Shown: positions 52,701 through 64,000 of the stretch, piece by piece | How the letters are laid out: each line of letters begins with the position of its first letter | Numbering within the stretch: the first letter of the stretch is position 1 | Source of the DNA: Rhopalosiphum padi | Lineage: Eukaryota > Arthropoda > Insecta > Hemiptera > Aphididae | Reading direction: 5' to 3' | Length of the DNA stretch: 64,000 bases | Assembly: GCF_020882245.1 (NCBI RefSeq) | Contig: NC_083598.1 | Span: 41,205,858-41,269,857 of the forward strand | Notes under the pieces: generated by a model | Told to the model about the DNA's origin: nothing | What the model saw: the letters and a program-made list of their open reading frames with translations, nothing else | The model's database searches: none | Position numbers and translations under genes: made by a program

Positions 52701-55700
52701 AGTACTTAAAAATCATCATGTATACCCAGAGTTCAAAGACGTTATATACTAACGTTATAATAACGCTATACATTGAAACAATAAAAACGATTGCAATTTT
52801 AAACCTAATATAAACATAAAAAATATATTTCTGTATGCATAGCATAAATAAATATAAATATTTACGATGAATCAGCATAATTTTACTTTCAATAAAAAGT
52901 AAGGTCGGATTTTGGTTGATATAGTGTGGATACCTATCCCTTGGCACCATTTTTTTTGAACCAAGTAGAGTATTACCTATAATATATTTTAAACTATTAT
53001 AAAAATAAAAAGAATGACTTACTACGATTTTGTTAAACTAAAATAAAAAATATAAATATTAGTAGCATTGTATTGCATTATTGGTCATGGAAATCAATAA
53101 CTGGAAAAATACCTGCCCCGAATCGCTAAATATATTTGGTTGATCTCAGATTCTAATATCTGTAATCAATGATTCTATGTATAATAATTTCTTTATTAAT
53201 GTGTAAAATTATGTTTTCAATCATTTGGAAAAACTTTGTGACATTTTTATGATAATTTTAGAGTTGAGGAAGGACGTTAATAATATGTGTAATTTAAAAT
53301 AAAATCCAAAGAGCAGATAGAAACTGTATGATTACTATTGAAAATACCTCCGTAACATAAATCGCTTGATAGGGGAAGCAATAATCCATTGGTAATATAC
53401 TCTTTGTATAATAGTTTAGACTGTTTAGAGTATATTATCTAGATAATAGATAATATAGATTAGGGAATAATTTTGTATTTATTTTGTCAGAATAATAATT
53501 CACAAATCCATTTTTTTTTTTTTTAATTTGCTAGGAACTTATCAGAGATATAATCTGAAGAACATTAAACATAATAATACTATAGTCGTATAAACATATT
53601 AATAACGTTTTACGGCATATTGTTATTAATATCCGAGCAATGCTGTACCGTACAATGAATTACAACTTAACCCAAAAATACTATATTTTTTTTATGAAGG
53701 GGTGGGGTGTAATTGATTTATAATTATAGTAACAAAATAATTTAGTAACTTATATTGTAATTTTGTTAGAAAAAACTGTTTTTTTTTTTTAGGAAAATTA
53801 TTTAAAGACAGGTTTTTATTGTAATTTTTTTAAACCTCATATCTTTATTTGCTATAATTTTTATTCACAGAAACATTTAATTTCTAGCATAAATTTATTT
53901 AAATTTATATAAAATAATTGTATGTGTAACATAACTATGAACAATAATACATTTTAAAATATATCATGGAAATCTATAGTTTGTTTGTTTAACATGACGA
54001 ATACAACACTACCTACAGACAATATTATTACATTATGTATTGTTACAACACGCAAATTGTTATGATAAATATTTTGTTCATATATTATTCACAGCTAGTT
54101 TGATTTGTATTTATTTTTCACTTAAAAAAAATTGTATAGAGTTTGGACATGATATCTCGTGTTATATTTTTAACAAATTCGTTCAAATATTTTATCTCGT
54201 TAAATTATTCAAGATATTTATATTATGAGCAACTCATCAAGAAATTGGTGCATATATTATGTTTTTAAACTAAAATAAACCTTTAGTTATATTAAAATGT
54301 GTATTCACTTGCATTTTGAACTTTTCCTTGATATAATTGTAAAGACTATATAACTTATTAAAACTTTTACCATTTACAAAGTTTATCGTAAAATCGACAT
54401 AGATGGATAGACATTAAGTTTGACGTGACAACTAAAATATTGAATTGCATATAACTGAATAAACATTTACATATTTATATCTAATACCTACCAATTATTA
54501 TTTATTTTATCTTTTATTCAGATTTTATTTTGATATCAAAATGATGTTAATAAATTATTATTATTTTTGTCTCCTTAAATGTTTTAAAAATAAACAAACA
54601 AAATATAAAACATAAGGCAATTTTGTTTATTAAATAACATATTTTATTTTGGTATATTTTGTATATTTATATGGAAAAACTTCTACCATTACGAAAATAT
54701 TATAAATTGATCTACAAAGTAATTTATTTATTTATATTAAATGTAATCATGGTCATTGGAAAATTTATGTTGGTCTAATAATATTGTATTATACTTGTAT
54801 TAGGTTATAGTTTACGTAATAAGTAGTTTATATTCTAACCATTAACCTATGAGCATCTAATAAAATTGCATAAATTTAACTTATTTATTTCTATTATGTG
54901 ATTTTATTTAAACATGTAATTGCTTCTATTAGTTAATTTATTAAAAAAATATTATAACGCTACTGCTCTGCTTTCAGACGGTACATTGCAAACATTTAGT
55001 ATACATTGCATTAAACTTGTTTAAAATACTATGTACATTTTCAGTAAAATGTTTCGATAATAATATAAATTTTAAGTTGTACTTACTTGGTACATTTGAG
55101 ACCAGGAATCCTGACGGGAAGCTATTACACCCTATTAATTGTGTTCGCTATTTGCCGAGCAAACTATTGGAGTTGAAAAACGAACGTAGATGTTTTTCTA
55201 AACTAGTAATGCTGATACCGAAAACGGTGTTTAATTAACATCGTCGTAGGTGGTCTCTGTAAATTTTCATAATAATAATAATGATGATAATTTTCATCTA
55301 TATTTCAATTATCTTTATTTCATATTGTAACTTGACAATTGTTTAGTTGGCAAATTCTGACCTGACTCCTGCTTATTTAATGTTTAGTGGTATATTTAAA
55401 TTATAGCGAAACGCTTTTGCAAAAGATGGCATGACTCTATCGGACTCGTGGGTAATTTTTTCACTCTTAAATGTCTGATAGCTATCATTTTTATCTGAAA
55501 TCAGCCAATAATCACATTAGAATTTTACTATTTAATAATTATATATTATTTAATATTATTATAATTTATAGCCAACTTTCTATTAATCATTTTTATTTTT
55601 AAAATAGGTAGTATTTTATTGAAATCCATCGGTTTAATAAATTAAATAATTGGGTACTAGATGCAATAAATGTATATAATATTTTTTTATATTAATTTAG

Positions 55701-57982
55701 GACTTTGGTTACATAATAAATTTAAAAACTTTTTGTTTCTCAGCAAATAAGCAAACTATTTGTATATGATAAAGATAAACACAATTTTATTGAGAATTTA
55801 AAAAAATTGCATGTTAAATGAGACATGGTCTCCAGTATGGCTGAATCAATAATTCAATATAAAATATTCATATTTTAATTTTAGATATTTACCCTTTTTT
55901 TAAAAAATTAGTTCAGCTGTACATTATAAATAAATAGTATATTTAGACCAAGTGATAAAAATAATAATAATCGTTAAACAGTAATAATAATATGTTTTAT
56001 TATATGTTAAATATAATTTTTGTTACTGTTTTTCTATAAATTACAATTTATTAACCAATATAATAAATAATGTAGCTTATGAACTCCTAATACATTTTAT
56101 CCAGTCTTGTTTTTAAGTATTACCTATAATAGCTTATCTAAATTTTAGTATAATAGATATAAATATAAACAAAATATTTAGAAGAAATAATGTTAATTTA
56201 AAGTATAATGACAATTACATTTTAATATAATAATACTAACCAGTCAAAAAGTATAGGTACTATTATTTTATATAATTACTAATTAAAATAAATATATTTA
56301 ATATAAAAAATGTTTGGGTAATTAAAAATAATTTGTGGCTGATATGTTTTTTTATGTCATTTTAATTTTATTTAAAATATTATTTTATTATACCTACTTC
56401 AAATATACTTTTATTAGTTGTATCTCTATTGAATATACGTAATGACGTTTTATGTTTAGTAAAAAATATAATATTTCTTTTTATGAGTACACAATGAGTC
56501 TACTAATACGAAATAGTTATATGCTTTACACATTATTAATTTTAGAATATTATAATATTATTTTCAAGTAAAACTCTAACCCTGTTACAGGGCCGTTTAA
56601 AAACGTAATTATTTAACTTATAATAATTTAAATAAATTTAAATATATTTAAGTACATTAACATTATAAGTAGGTACCTATATAAATAATTAATAAGTATT
56701 ATTTCTTCCAATGTTTTTGAACAAAGAAAAAAACTCTCATTCTAGTATATTGTTGAAAACTTCCAATTGTTCAAAATTAATTAATGCAATACATACTTTT
56801 TAAGATAAATTATGTATTAAAATTTAAAATAATATCAATAAGTTTTATTTTTCTACAGTTTATTTCGATTGATAATAGTTGGTACAACAGTCATTATATA
56901 AATTGTTTTGCGTCTCGTTGCAAATTTGGAATTTGTTTGTTTAAAACTACAATACAGTTGATTGTTTTAATATATAGTTTATAGTAACAAAACGATATAA
57001 AATAAAATATTGATGGTGGTAAACAAATTGTAACAGGAATTATATTGGTGTTCTTCAATAATTATTTTTTTTTGTTTACTTATAAAATATAAAATGTAAA
57101 AATTTTACAATAATTAACGTGAGCACGTGGATATAAACAATCATTATTATTGTTATTATTATTGCACAGACAATATTGTTAGCATATTATAACATTGTAG
57201 AATCACAATTAATATACCGGAAAAATGATACATAAAAAACGAGGTTTAAAGTTTCTACAAACAATGGGAAAATACATTCACAAATACGGAAAGGAAGAAT
57301 TCAATGCGTTTAAGAGTAACACGGACCTGATTTAAAACAAATATTGCATATTATTTAATTTATAGATCGGTAATAACGAAATAATTGAGTATCGGATAAA
57401 TAACTGGAAGCTGGGCTCAGTGGCAATGACGTAGAACAGGTAATTAATGAACGAACATTAAATATTTACTATAACAAAACAAAAAATGTACAAATGGCTT
57501 TCTAAAAGGCAAACAGTGTTTTAAAAATTGCTATTGATAAAAAATAAGCAAATTATGCCTAAAATTAAATATATAAAAATTCAATATTTCATAGTTTACA
57601 TAATAAAAACCAAGTATATAATATTATAATAATACATAATTCCCCGTCGACGCTTGTCTATCTAAAATGAAATTCGATCTTCTAAAACCCCTATCAAAAA
57701 TTATTCGTCTTTTTTTTTTTTACAGCGTATATAAAAACCGTAGATAATTTTTAACAAAAATAACGCTAAATATTTTGTTTTGTTATTTTTCTTTAAAAAC
57801 ATGTGATTACGAATACAAATTTCAACATATTATATATTATAGTGGATGTACGTATATTTTACTCGAGAGCAAAGCTTTTCGTGAATTATGTAAAAAAAAA
57901 AATTAAAGAAAACAAAAAGAAACGAAGAGTCAAAAACAAGCTCGTGAATATATGATCGCGCCCTCGTCAATGGGTGACGACG
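49761..57982. other. Intergenic region between the RING promoter and the K+ channel 3' end
   Basis: Mostly AT-rich. GC-richer stretches at 51.1-52.1 kb and 55.08-55.25 kb look like old repeat fragments. The latter has a 73-codon plus frame with a plausible but unrecognised tail (FETRNPDGKLL). The 3' UTR of the K+ channel should occupy the right end, but its poly(A) site was not identified. Confidence 0.45.
52615..52633. repeat. (TA)n microsatellite, intergenic
   Basis: About nine TA units between the RING promoter and the K+ channel 3' end. Confidence 0.85.
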
Positions 57983-58069
57983 CTAGAAACCGGTCCCTTG
58001 TTGTTGTTGTTGTTGGTGCGTTGGACTGGCCGTCGTACTGCTCGTGCGGCTCTGCGTCTCGGATGTATC
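57983..58069 (-). CDS. sei: K+ channel last exon with Gln6 and stop
   Basis: The acceptor is GTCCAACAG, phase 0 in. It encodes 28 residues starting DTSETQSRTS and ending QGTGF, then TAG at 57,985-57,983. Six CAA codons (57,998-58,015) give a short Gln tract. No poly(A) signal was confidently placed downstream. Confidence 0.65.
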   Translation of the reverse strand, partial: DTSETQSRTSSTTASPTHQQQQQQGTGF

Positions 58070-61000
58070 CTGTTGGACGAACAAATCAAAACGATAGTAT
58101 CATATTAAGGTCGAAGTGAATCTCAATTCACACGTGTATTATCTATTTGATGACACCCGTTATTTTGTGCGCGAGTAATAATAATAAAGGATAATTTTTT
58201 TTTAAATTTTTCGAGACGAATTGACCGAATTCAAATACAATACCGAAAGATTCGCGTCGATGTGTGTTGATATCAGTATATAGATACGGCAACAACTAAA
58301 ATATAAGTTATAACTTTCAAAACTGTAATATGAAAAGTACGAAACGGCCGCAGTTGAGGAAAATAATGTTTTCAGTCTGCCGCAGCGGCGTTTAATTTGC
58401 GCGCTCTCGACGTTGCACACGTTCGACACTGACAAAATAGCTTTTACGGAGCTATCGACGATTGGCTTTTCGCGTGCCATTATTGCGCGAGAAATATATC
58501 ACACAACGCCGGCAAACGATTCGATATTTGTTTTATTGTACTGGCCACGATCACGACGCGAAATCGAAAAACGAAAAAAAACAATAAAAACGCATTTCGA
58601 CTAGTCTCGAGAACCAGACGTATTATACCACTCGCCCTAACCATCCACTGCAAAAATATAACCAACCCCCTAACCGCTGGTTACTACTATTACTGTACGA
58701 CCGCGTCCCTATGAGTCCCAACTACAATAAAAACAATAATAATACGTATACCTATATATAAGATATTAAATAATATATAATAATAATGTTGCGACGCGCG
58801 TACCATTTCGTGCAACGAGTCTAGCCTGGCCAGTGGCGCCAGTGGCGCCAGCGGAGTGAACTCTATTATGTTGCCTTCGTCGCTGGAACAACTAGTCGTA
58901 CACCGCAAACTGGCGAACTGTTGTCGTTTCAGACTGGCAACCGGTGGTGTGGCGTCTGCTGCAGTCGTCACGCTATACATCACGTGCATAAGAAATATTT
59001 ATTAGAATAGGTACTATAAAGTATACAATATTGCTATGCGTTTTATAAAAAATATTTCTTTTATATTAAATGTGTCCGAGTCTTAATATTCGTATTATTA
59101 AAAATCATAATAATAATGTTTATTTTTCGTTTTTATTTTTTGAACATTCTACAATGTTTTTTTTTTTGTACTTTATCCATTATGTAGGTATACTATGTTA
59201 TATCGTATATACTCACTTGGATACATCGAATAGGTTAGCCGATGGCGTATCCCTTACAAAACGGCTCTGTTGGGTCTGTAAATACGATAAAAAATTATTG
59301 TAACCTATTAGTTTTACGATTTTATTTAATTAATTATCATAATACCATTAGAATTAACCAAATATAGCAATATTATAATTATAATTAACCACCTCGTTAT
59401 AAGCACTTGATTGTTTTTTTTTAATATTAAAAAAAAAATTAGCTTTAACGAAGTATGTACAATTATATATATAAAAAAAAATTAAATACTTTTGTTGTAT
59501 TTATATAATAAAAAAAAAAATTATAAAAAAGTTGATTGTATTTTAATTTTGATTTTGAAGTTGATTGATTCTTTAATAATGCTATTCGCCTGAAATGGCT
59601 GAAACATTTTTTTTAAAGGTTTTAAAAGATGTTAATTGACGAAATTTAATTAAAAATACTGGAAATGAACTTAAAAAAGGCAAAAAATAACCTAAAAAAT
59701 TAAAACCGTCAAAAATGCAAAATAAAAGTTTCATAAATGGATTTGTTATTACATAATTAAAATTATGTACTAACAAAGCTACTCTTTACAATTACCAAAA
59801 AGAAATGTACTTTTCTACTAATTCACAGCCCTAATAATAAAATATGCGTGACGCATATGTTTAGTAACGATATCAAACGTACTGTTACGCAATAATTGCA
59901 GGGTTGACATCTGAAAATAATAAAAATTGTCGACAGTAGTTCTCCATGTAAATATATATAATATGTTTACCAAATAATTGTCATAGTAAGTCATTAACTA
60001 GGTGATATTTAGTATAATATAGACTAGACCAGCGGTATTCATCCTTTTTTGATCCGTAACCAGTTTTGTTAATTATATATTTAACGGGACTCATGTAAAA
60101 AACTATGTCAGTACACAATTTGAAGTGAGTGCTTTAATATAATATTGTTTTATTTACATAACAATGAGTATTGTTTGAAATTAATTTTTTTTATCATTAA
60201 ATGGTTAAATATTTGGCTAAAGCTGGATTGGTATAAAATTAATAAATAAAAATTTCATAGACATTATAAAAGTGTAAGATTGGAATCTGTTTTTTATTAT
60301 CAAAGTATATATATATATGATGATGACCTAATTTTTAAGCTCACACAATGAGTTGACGGTTGAAGACCACTGGACTAGACAATACGCACAAACGAACTAA
60401 TAAAATATACTGCTGCAGGTTTGTGAACACGATCAATATTCTAACGTTGAACATTTCCAAGATATTACCAAGGAATTGGGTTTCAATAGTTGTGTGCACT
60501 TTACTTAATCTCCGATACATCCTGTAATGTGTAAGTATACTGCAGTTATATGACCGAATCAAATACCAACGGACGATTTTATCGTAGTTAATAAAAGTTA
60601 TTTTATTTTAGGAAAAGTTTGGCAACCTCGAAAGCGGATCAAATGTAAAGGTTTGTATTTGTTCAACACGCAAGGACTACTTTTATACCTTACAACAATA
60701 TACCGATGTTCAATTATATATATTGGTCGAAATGGGATTTGATTTTAATCGTATTAGATGATAACAACAATGCTTAGTCATTTTATTTAAATAAAAATAA
60801 ATTAAATAATTCTGCAAAAGTAATAATGCTGAAACTGCAATATGCATCTATTATTCTATTTAATTATGCGTTTTTATTACTTATGAAATTAAATGAAAGC
60901 TTGTAGTTTTATATCTCATCGTACTTAGTCACTATTTTATACGATAGCATAATTTTTTGATCTTTTTAAAAAATGTTGATGACTCAAGCACATGCGACAC

Positions 61001-64000
61001 AGAAAAAACACCACGAAAAATTCACGTTTCTAAAACTCTTGACTTTTTCAAGTACACTCAGGTTATTGAAAGAGCGCGATCCTTTAGTCTGTAATTTACA
61101 TTTTATTCATTTTTGGATGAAATATAAGAACTATAGTCTAAACTTAAACTATTTCATTCAATCTAATATTAAAATGATGTAAAAATAAACTATTCTATAA
61201 ATATTTAATTACTATATAGCTTTCAATAAGTCATAAAATTGGTCGAATTAGTCTGTCATTCCTTTTAGCTAGTGGTCCTTAATGTTGAAATGAATAATAA
61301 ATATGTTGCGTAACAAAAAAAAAAGACCAAATAAAAGGAATAATTTATATCTTAAAAAAACAACACTAAAAATAATATTGGTATTATACAAATGCTTTTA
61401 ACTGCCATTAAAATATGATTCACTGTTATTAAAATAAAATTTATATTTATCAAGTTAATATCTAAACATTATGGTGATAGAAAAATTTTATTAGATGTAA
61501 TAAAAAACAATTCATTTTAAAAATCGTTCAAACATTACACCATCAGTTATAATATAATAATATAATATATCAGGTTGTAACAAAAATAATAAAAAATATA
61601 TAAATCATATATTATAACTATAATTATTGGATAGCATTTCTCATTATTCGATTTTTGTGATTTTATTACGTATCTCTTAGTCTTATTAATATTATAATAG
61701 GAATATAAAAAAATCATTACAATATTTTATATTTTTTTTTTGGGAATTTAATTTCCTATAAATTGTCTCCTGTGTAGATATTCATTTTACTGTGATAATT
61801 TCACCTCAATATCTGGTAATTTACATTTGTGTAACTTTTGAGATTGTATAATATACTAAATAAATCTAGTCGTTTCATTGATTTTTCACTGTTTAAAATA
61901 TCTATTATTAGCACACGATCAGTACCCGTGAAATGAAAACAATTCGACATTGTTATTAGTATTTAGTATTTACGCTGTCCCAGGGTTTTATCTTTAAAAC
62001 CATTATAGCTAAAAGTACAATAACTCTGTTATTTCCCCACAATATACCTGGACTATATTGACATTATTAAAGGATTTCCGCGTTTGTTGTTGAATCTAAT
62101 TTTTGTAATGAATAATTTTTGTTTGATGTCAAAAATGTTTATTATCATATAATGTAACTTATTTGTTTTACATAACAATGTTATTTTATCAATTCACGTT
62201 TATATTATACACTATACACAGTATACTTCTAATAGTGTACCTACCAAGTAAAATTATTTTAAAACTGAATATTTTTATTTGATCTCTGTTGTTTTTTAAA
62301 TCATGTAAACTATAGTATTACTAATCACATTTACTAGTATTAAATTTTGCACAAAAATAAAAATCTTTTGTTTATTGTTTTTTGCGATTAACAACTTAAA
62401 CATTCTTGAATATTATATAACAATGCATAGTTACTAATCTGAATAACCATATAGATAGGTGTAATGTTAAAAGTTACGTGTATGTAGTCTAAAATGATAT
62501 ATATATATATATATTCTAATATAAGGTACTTATAAGGTACCCAATTTATTGTAAAAATTATTTTGATCGAAATAAATTAAATTAATATCGTACCTGACAG
62601 AGATCGTGAGGCTGGGAATAACTCCGCCTTGGAATGGTGGCTTGAGGATCAGACGATTGCCGTACTGGAGACGCTTGCTGTCGACACCGGCTATCGCTTT
62701 TCATTTCATCTTGTGATGAGCTTCTAAAATACAATTTATATTAAATTTCATTAAAATTATTAAACGTAACATAAATAAATGTTGTTAAAATAGTAATTAA
62801 TTGTTGTCATCACCTAAATTTTACTGCCAACGTGGGTCTAGGCAAGTGATCGCTTGTTGGTATACTTGATGTCTTCTTTATAGGCGACGGCCGTAATCTA
62901 CATCCATCTGGCCGAGACTAAAAATAATATAGTTTTTGAATACACATATTATTATATTGATAAGAAATGTACATGGGACAAATATATCAACAGATATTTA
63001 ATTTATTTTTATAAACATATTTTACAATACTCACTTCTGTTGTCAAAAATTCGCCGTTCTTATATTTAAGTATATGCAATATCGTTTTGATATCACTAGA
63101 GACGGACAGTTCCAAGCTATCGAGCTGCTTGGATAGTCTGTCTATACGATAATGCACATCGGAGTGCCCACACTGCGAACATGTTATGACACGTTGCGGT
63201 GATGGAGGCGTTATCACAGTCGTATTATCAGCGATCACAGACACTAATTTAAAAAATTGAATTATTTGTTGTTAGTACTTAAAATAAAATGAGAACATTA
63301 ATTCAGAGTTCAAATAAAGTTAATTTTAAACGTATAAACTATGACTAATTATAATACACATATGTTTTTATATAATAGTTTCTTACAATATAATATTAAA
63401 TATAACATTTTCACTAGTATATCATATATTTTAATTTTTTAAATATTTGATATTAATAGATAAATCTGCTAAAAGTATATATTATTATTTGTATTTAATA
63501 ATTAGTCCAGATATTTTTACTCTGTTATTATTTATATAAATGACCTCGTGTAGAATTTAATGTTAATTGCATCGTATATAATATATATGTATTATAGGTA
63601 CATACAAAATTATGTATGTTTTTAACATAGATATTTGAGTGATTTATGTGTTCAGTTTTTGTCATAATTATAGTAATTAATCAAGATTATTTACTAGATG
63701 TGGTGGGAAATGGTGGGGTTTGTGCTTTACAAGCGGAATGTAAGGGGCTCTGGGCTGTTGGGGTCCCATAATGTGACGATGCAGTCGTACTGAAACCAGC
63801 TGCCGACATGTTTTGTACACTGGTGTGCTCGCTACTATTTTCTTTGTGTTGTTGATGCAGCGCAGAAGACTCTGAAACTAAGCATTTTATTACGGTCAAA
63901 TCCAGTTGATGAATTTTTAAATGTTGACATTTAATTAATCAATTTCTCACTAGGTAACTGGTGTTCAAGAAGTGGTTGGTTCTCGTTACACTGAGATGCG
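57983..64000 (-). CDS. sei: KCNH (ERG-type) voltage-gated K+ channel, C-terminal 327 residues; 5' part off the window
   Basis: Eight exons join without a phase conflict: 64,000-63,951, 63,871-63,695, 63,243-63,035, 62,917-62,814, 62,723-62,594, 59,275-59,217, 58,972-58,804 and 58,069-57,983. The exon at 63.0-63.2 kb carries a coiled coil (I109, L112, L116, L119, V123, I127, I130, L134, counted from the window edge) with LSKQLDSLE and SSDIKTILHIL. These resemble the C-terminal tetramerisation coiled coil of human ERG channels (QRQLNRLE, SADMATVLQLL). The rest is Ser/Thr/Pro/Gln-rich cytoplasmic tail with a PLA repeat and a Gln6 run near the end. ERG channels repolarise nerve and muscle membranes. 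The voltage sensor, pore and cyclic-nucleotide-binding homology domain should lie just beyond 64,000. If this is not ERG, a sister KCNH type (EAG or ELK) is next most likely. The symbol is that of the Drosophila ERG gene and is assigned from the coiled coil alone. Confidence 0.65.
58804..58972 (-). CDS. sei: K+ channel exon with PLA repeat
   Basis: The acceptor is GATGTATAG and the donor GTACGC, phase 2 in and phase 0 out. It encodes 56 residues ending LARLDSLHEM. GC-rich codons contrast with AT-rich introns. It contains three in-frame PLA units at 58,828-58,854. Confidence 0.68.
58828..58854 (-). repeat. In-frame 9-bp tandem repeat (Pro-Leu-Ala x3)
   Basis: Three near-identical 9-bp units with the core CTGGCGCCA encode PLAPLAPLA within the K+ channel tail exon. 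The unit is a multiple of three, so copy-number change would keep the frame. Confidence 0.8.
59217..59275 (-). CDS. sei: K+ channel small exon
   Basis: The acceptor is GTATTTACAG and the donor GTGAGT, phase 0 in and phase 2 out. It encodes 19 residues (TQQSRFVRDT, PSANLFDVS). Its size suggests it could be alternatively spliced. Confidence 0.62.
59276..62593 (-). other. K+ channel intron (3,318 nt)
   Basis: AT-rich intron between the 62.6 kb and 59.2 kb exons. It holds the (AT)9 run and a slightly GC-richer patch at 60.35-60.66 kb, with no recognised exon. Confidence 0.6.
62497..62514. repeat. (AT)9 microsatellite in a K+ channel intron
   Basis: An uninterrupted run about 80 bp intronic of the 62.6 kb exon. 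Confidence 0.85.
62594..62723 (-). CDS. sei: K+ channel exon, Ser/Arg/Gln-rich tail segment
   Basis: The acceptor is ATTTTAG and the donor GTACGA, phase 2 in and phase 0 out. It encodes 43 residues including SSSQDEMKSD and PRRSYSQPHD. RRSYS is a plausible basophilic-kinase site by sequence only. Confidence 0.68.
62814..62917 (-). CDS. sei: K+ channel exon, basic/Pro/Ser tail segment
   Basis: The acceptor is TTTTTAG and the donor GTGATG, phase 0 in and phase 2 out. It encodes 34 residues (SRPDGCRLRP to LPRPTLAVKF), rich in basic residues, Pro and Ser. Confidence 0.68.
63035..63243 (-). CDS. sei: K+ channel exon with tetramerisation coiled coil
   Basis: The acceptor is TTTAAATTAG and the donor GTGAGT, phase 1 in and phase 0 out. 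It encodes a Pro-rich lead, a CSQCGH motif and then the ERG-like coiled coil ending TILHILKYK. This is the most diagnostic exon of the gene. Confidence 0.75.
63695..63871 (-). CDS. sei: K+ channel exon, Ser/Thr/Gln-rich linker
   Basis: The acceptor is TAGTTTCAG and the donor GTAAAT, phase 1 at both ends. It encodes a His/Gln/Ser/Thr/Pro-rich linker (QHKENSSEH, PPFPTTS). Two codons beyond the donor the frame meets TAA, so intron retention would end the protein before the coiled coil. Confidence 0.65.
63951..64000 (-). CDS. sei: K+ channel exon (partial at window edge)
   Basis: The exon encodes 16 residues ending PLLEHQLP plus one base, then a GTGAGA donor. It joins the next exon through a split Lys codon. 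Its upstream end lies outside the window. Confidence 0.55.

Noticed and set aside
58690..58989. A single 99-codon minus-strand protein starting near 58,989
   Set aside because: The coding part is explained as the 58,804-58,972 channel exon. The rest runs into AT-rich intron past a GTACGC donor.
1..64000. Bacterial defence system, phage, CRISPR array or plasmid content
   Set aside because: All supported genes have spliceosomal introns and animal protein families. There are no dense ORFs, ribosome binding sites or regularly spaced repeats.

Overview
This is an AT-rich stretch of eukaryotic nuclear DNA, most likely from an insect. Coding signal comes as short exons with GT-AG splice sites, separated by long introns full of homopolymers, (TA)n and (AAT)n tracts. 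The three gene models, a short TTAGG run and the recurring taggtacctat-type words suggest a hemipteran, possibly an aphid. The insect call is fairly safe. The aphid call is inference from base composition and word usage. I see no bacterial operon, virus, CRISPR array, tRNA or rRNA.

Three protein-coding genes can be supported by frame-consistent splicing. (1) A RING-finger gene lies on the minus strand. Its first coding exon is at 49,429-49,343, a 21-codon exon is at 25,504-25,442 and the RING exon is at 4,700-4,159; the gene runs on past the left edge or into an exon I could not find. A leucine heptad crosses the first junction in register, and the second junction places the first RING cysteine directly after an acidic stretch. 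(2) A complete pancreatic-lipase-family gene lies on the plus strand at 28,661-39,250. It has seven exons totalling 960 nt and encodes 319 residues with a Ser-Asp-His triad. It sits entirely inside the first long intron of the RING gene, on the opposite strand. (3) The 3' end of a KCNH potassium-channel gene, most likely ERG type (Drosophila seizure), lies on the minus strand from the right edge down to a stop codon at 57,983. Eight exons encode the last 327 residues, including the C-terminal tetramerisation coiled coil. The channel core is off the window.

Layout from left to right: 1-4,158 is 3' intron or flank of the RING gene. 4,159-4,700 is the RING exon, with a possible alternative 5' extension to 4,970. 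4,971-25,441 is a long intron holding one small TA-flanked inverted-repeat transposon (MITE) and a perfect 18-bp hairpin. 25,442-25,504 is RING exon 2. 28,661-39,250 is the nested lipase. 39,251-49,342 is the rest of RING intron 1, with a CpG-richer islet near 40.6-41.2 kb and a 24-bp perfect palindrome near 46.6 kb. 49,343-49,750 is a GC-rich first exon or promoter block. 49,751-57,982 is intergenic. 57,983-64,000 is the channel 3' end.

The three genes are not obviously one pathway: a candidate ubiquitin ligase, a secreted lipid hydrolase and a neuronal or muscle potassium channel. I found no convincing new multi-gene system. The most interesting points are the nested antisense arrangement, the widely split RING gene with a possible second N-terminus, and the small MITE.
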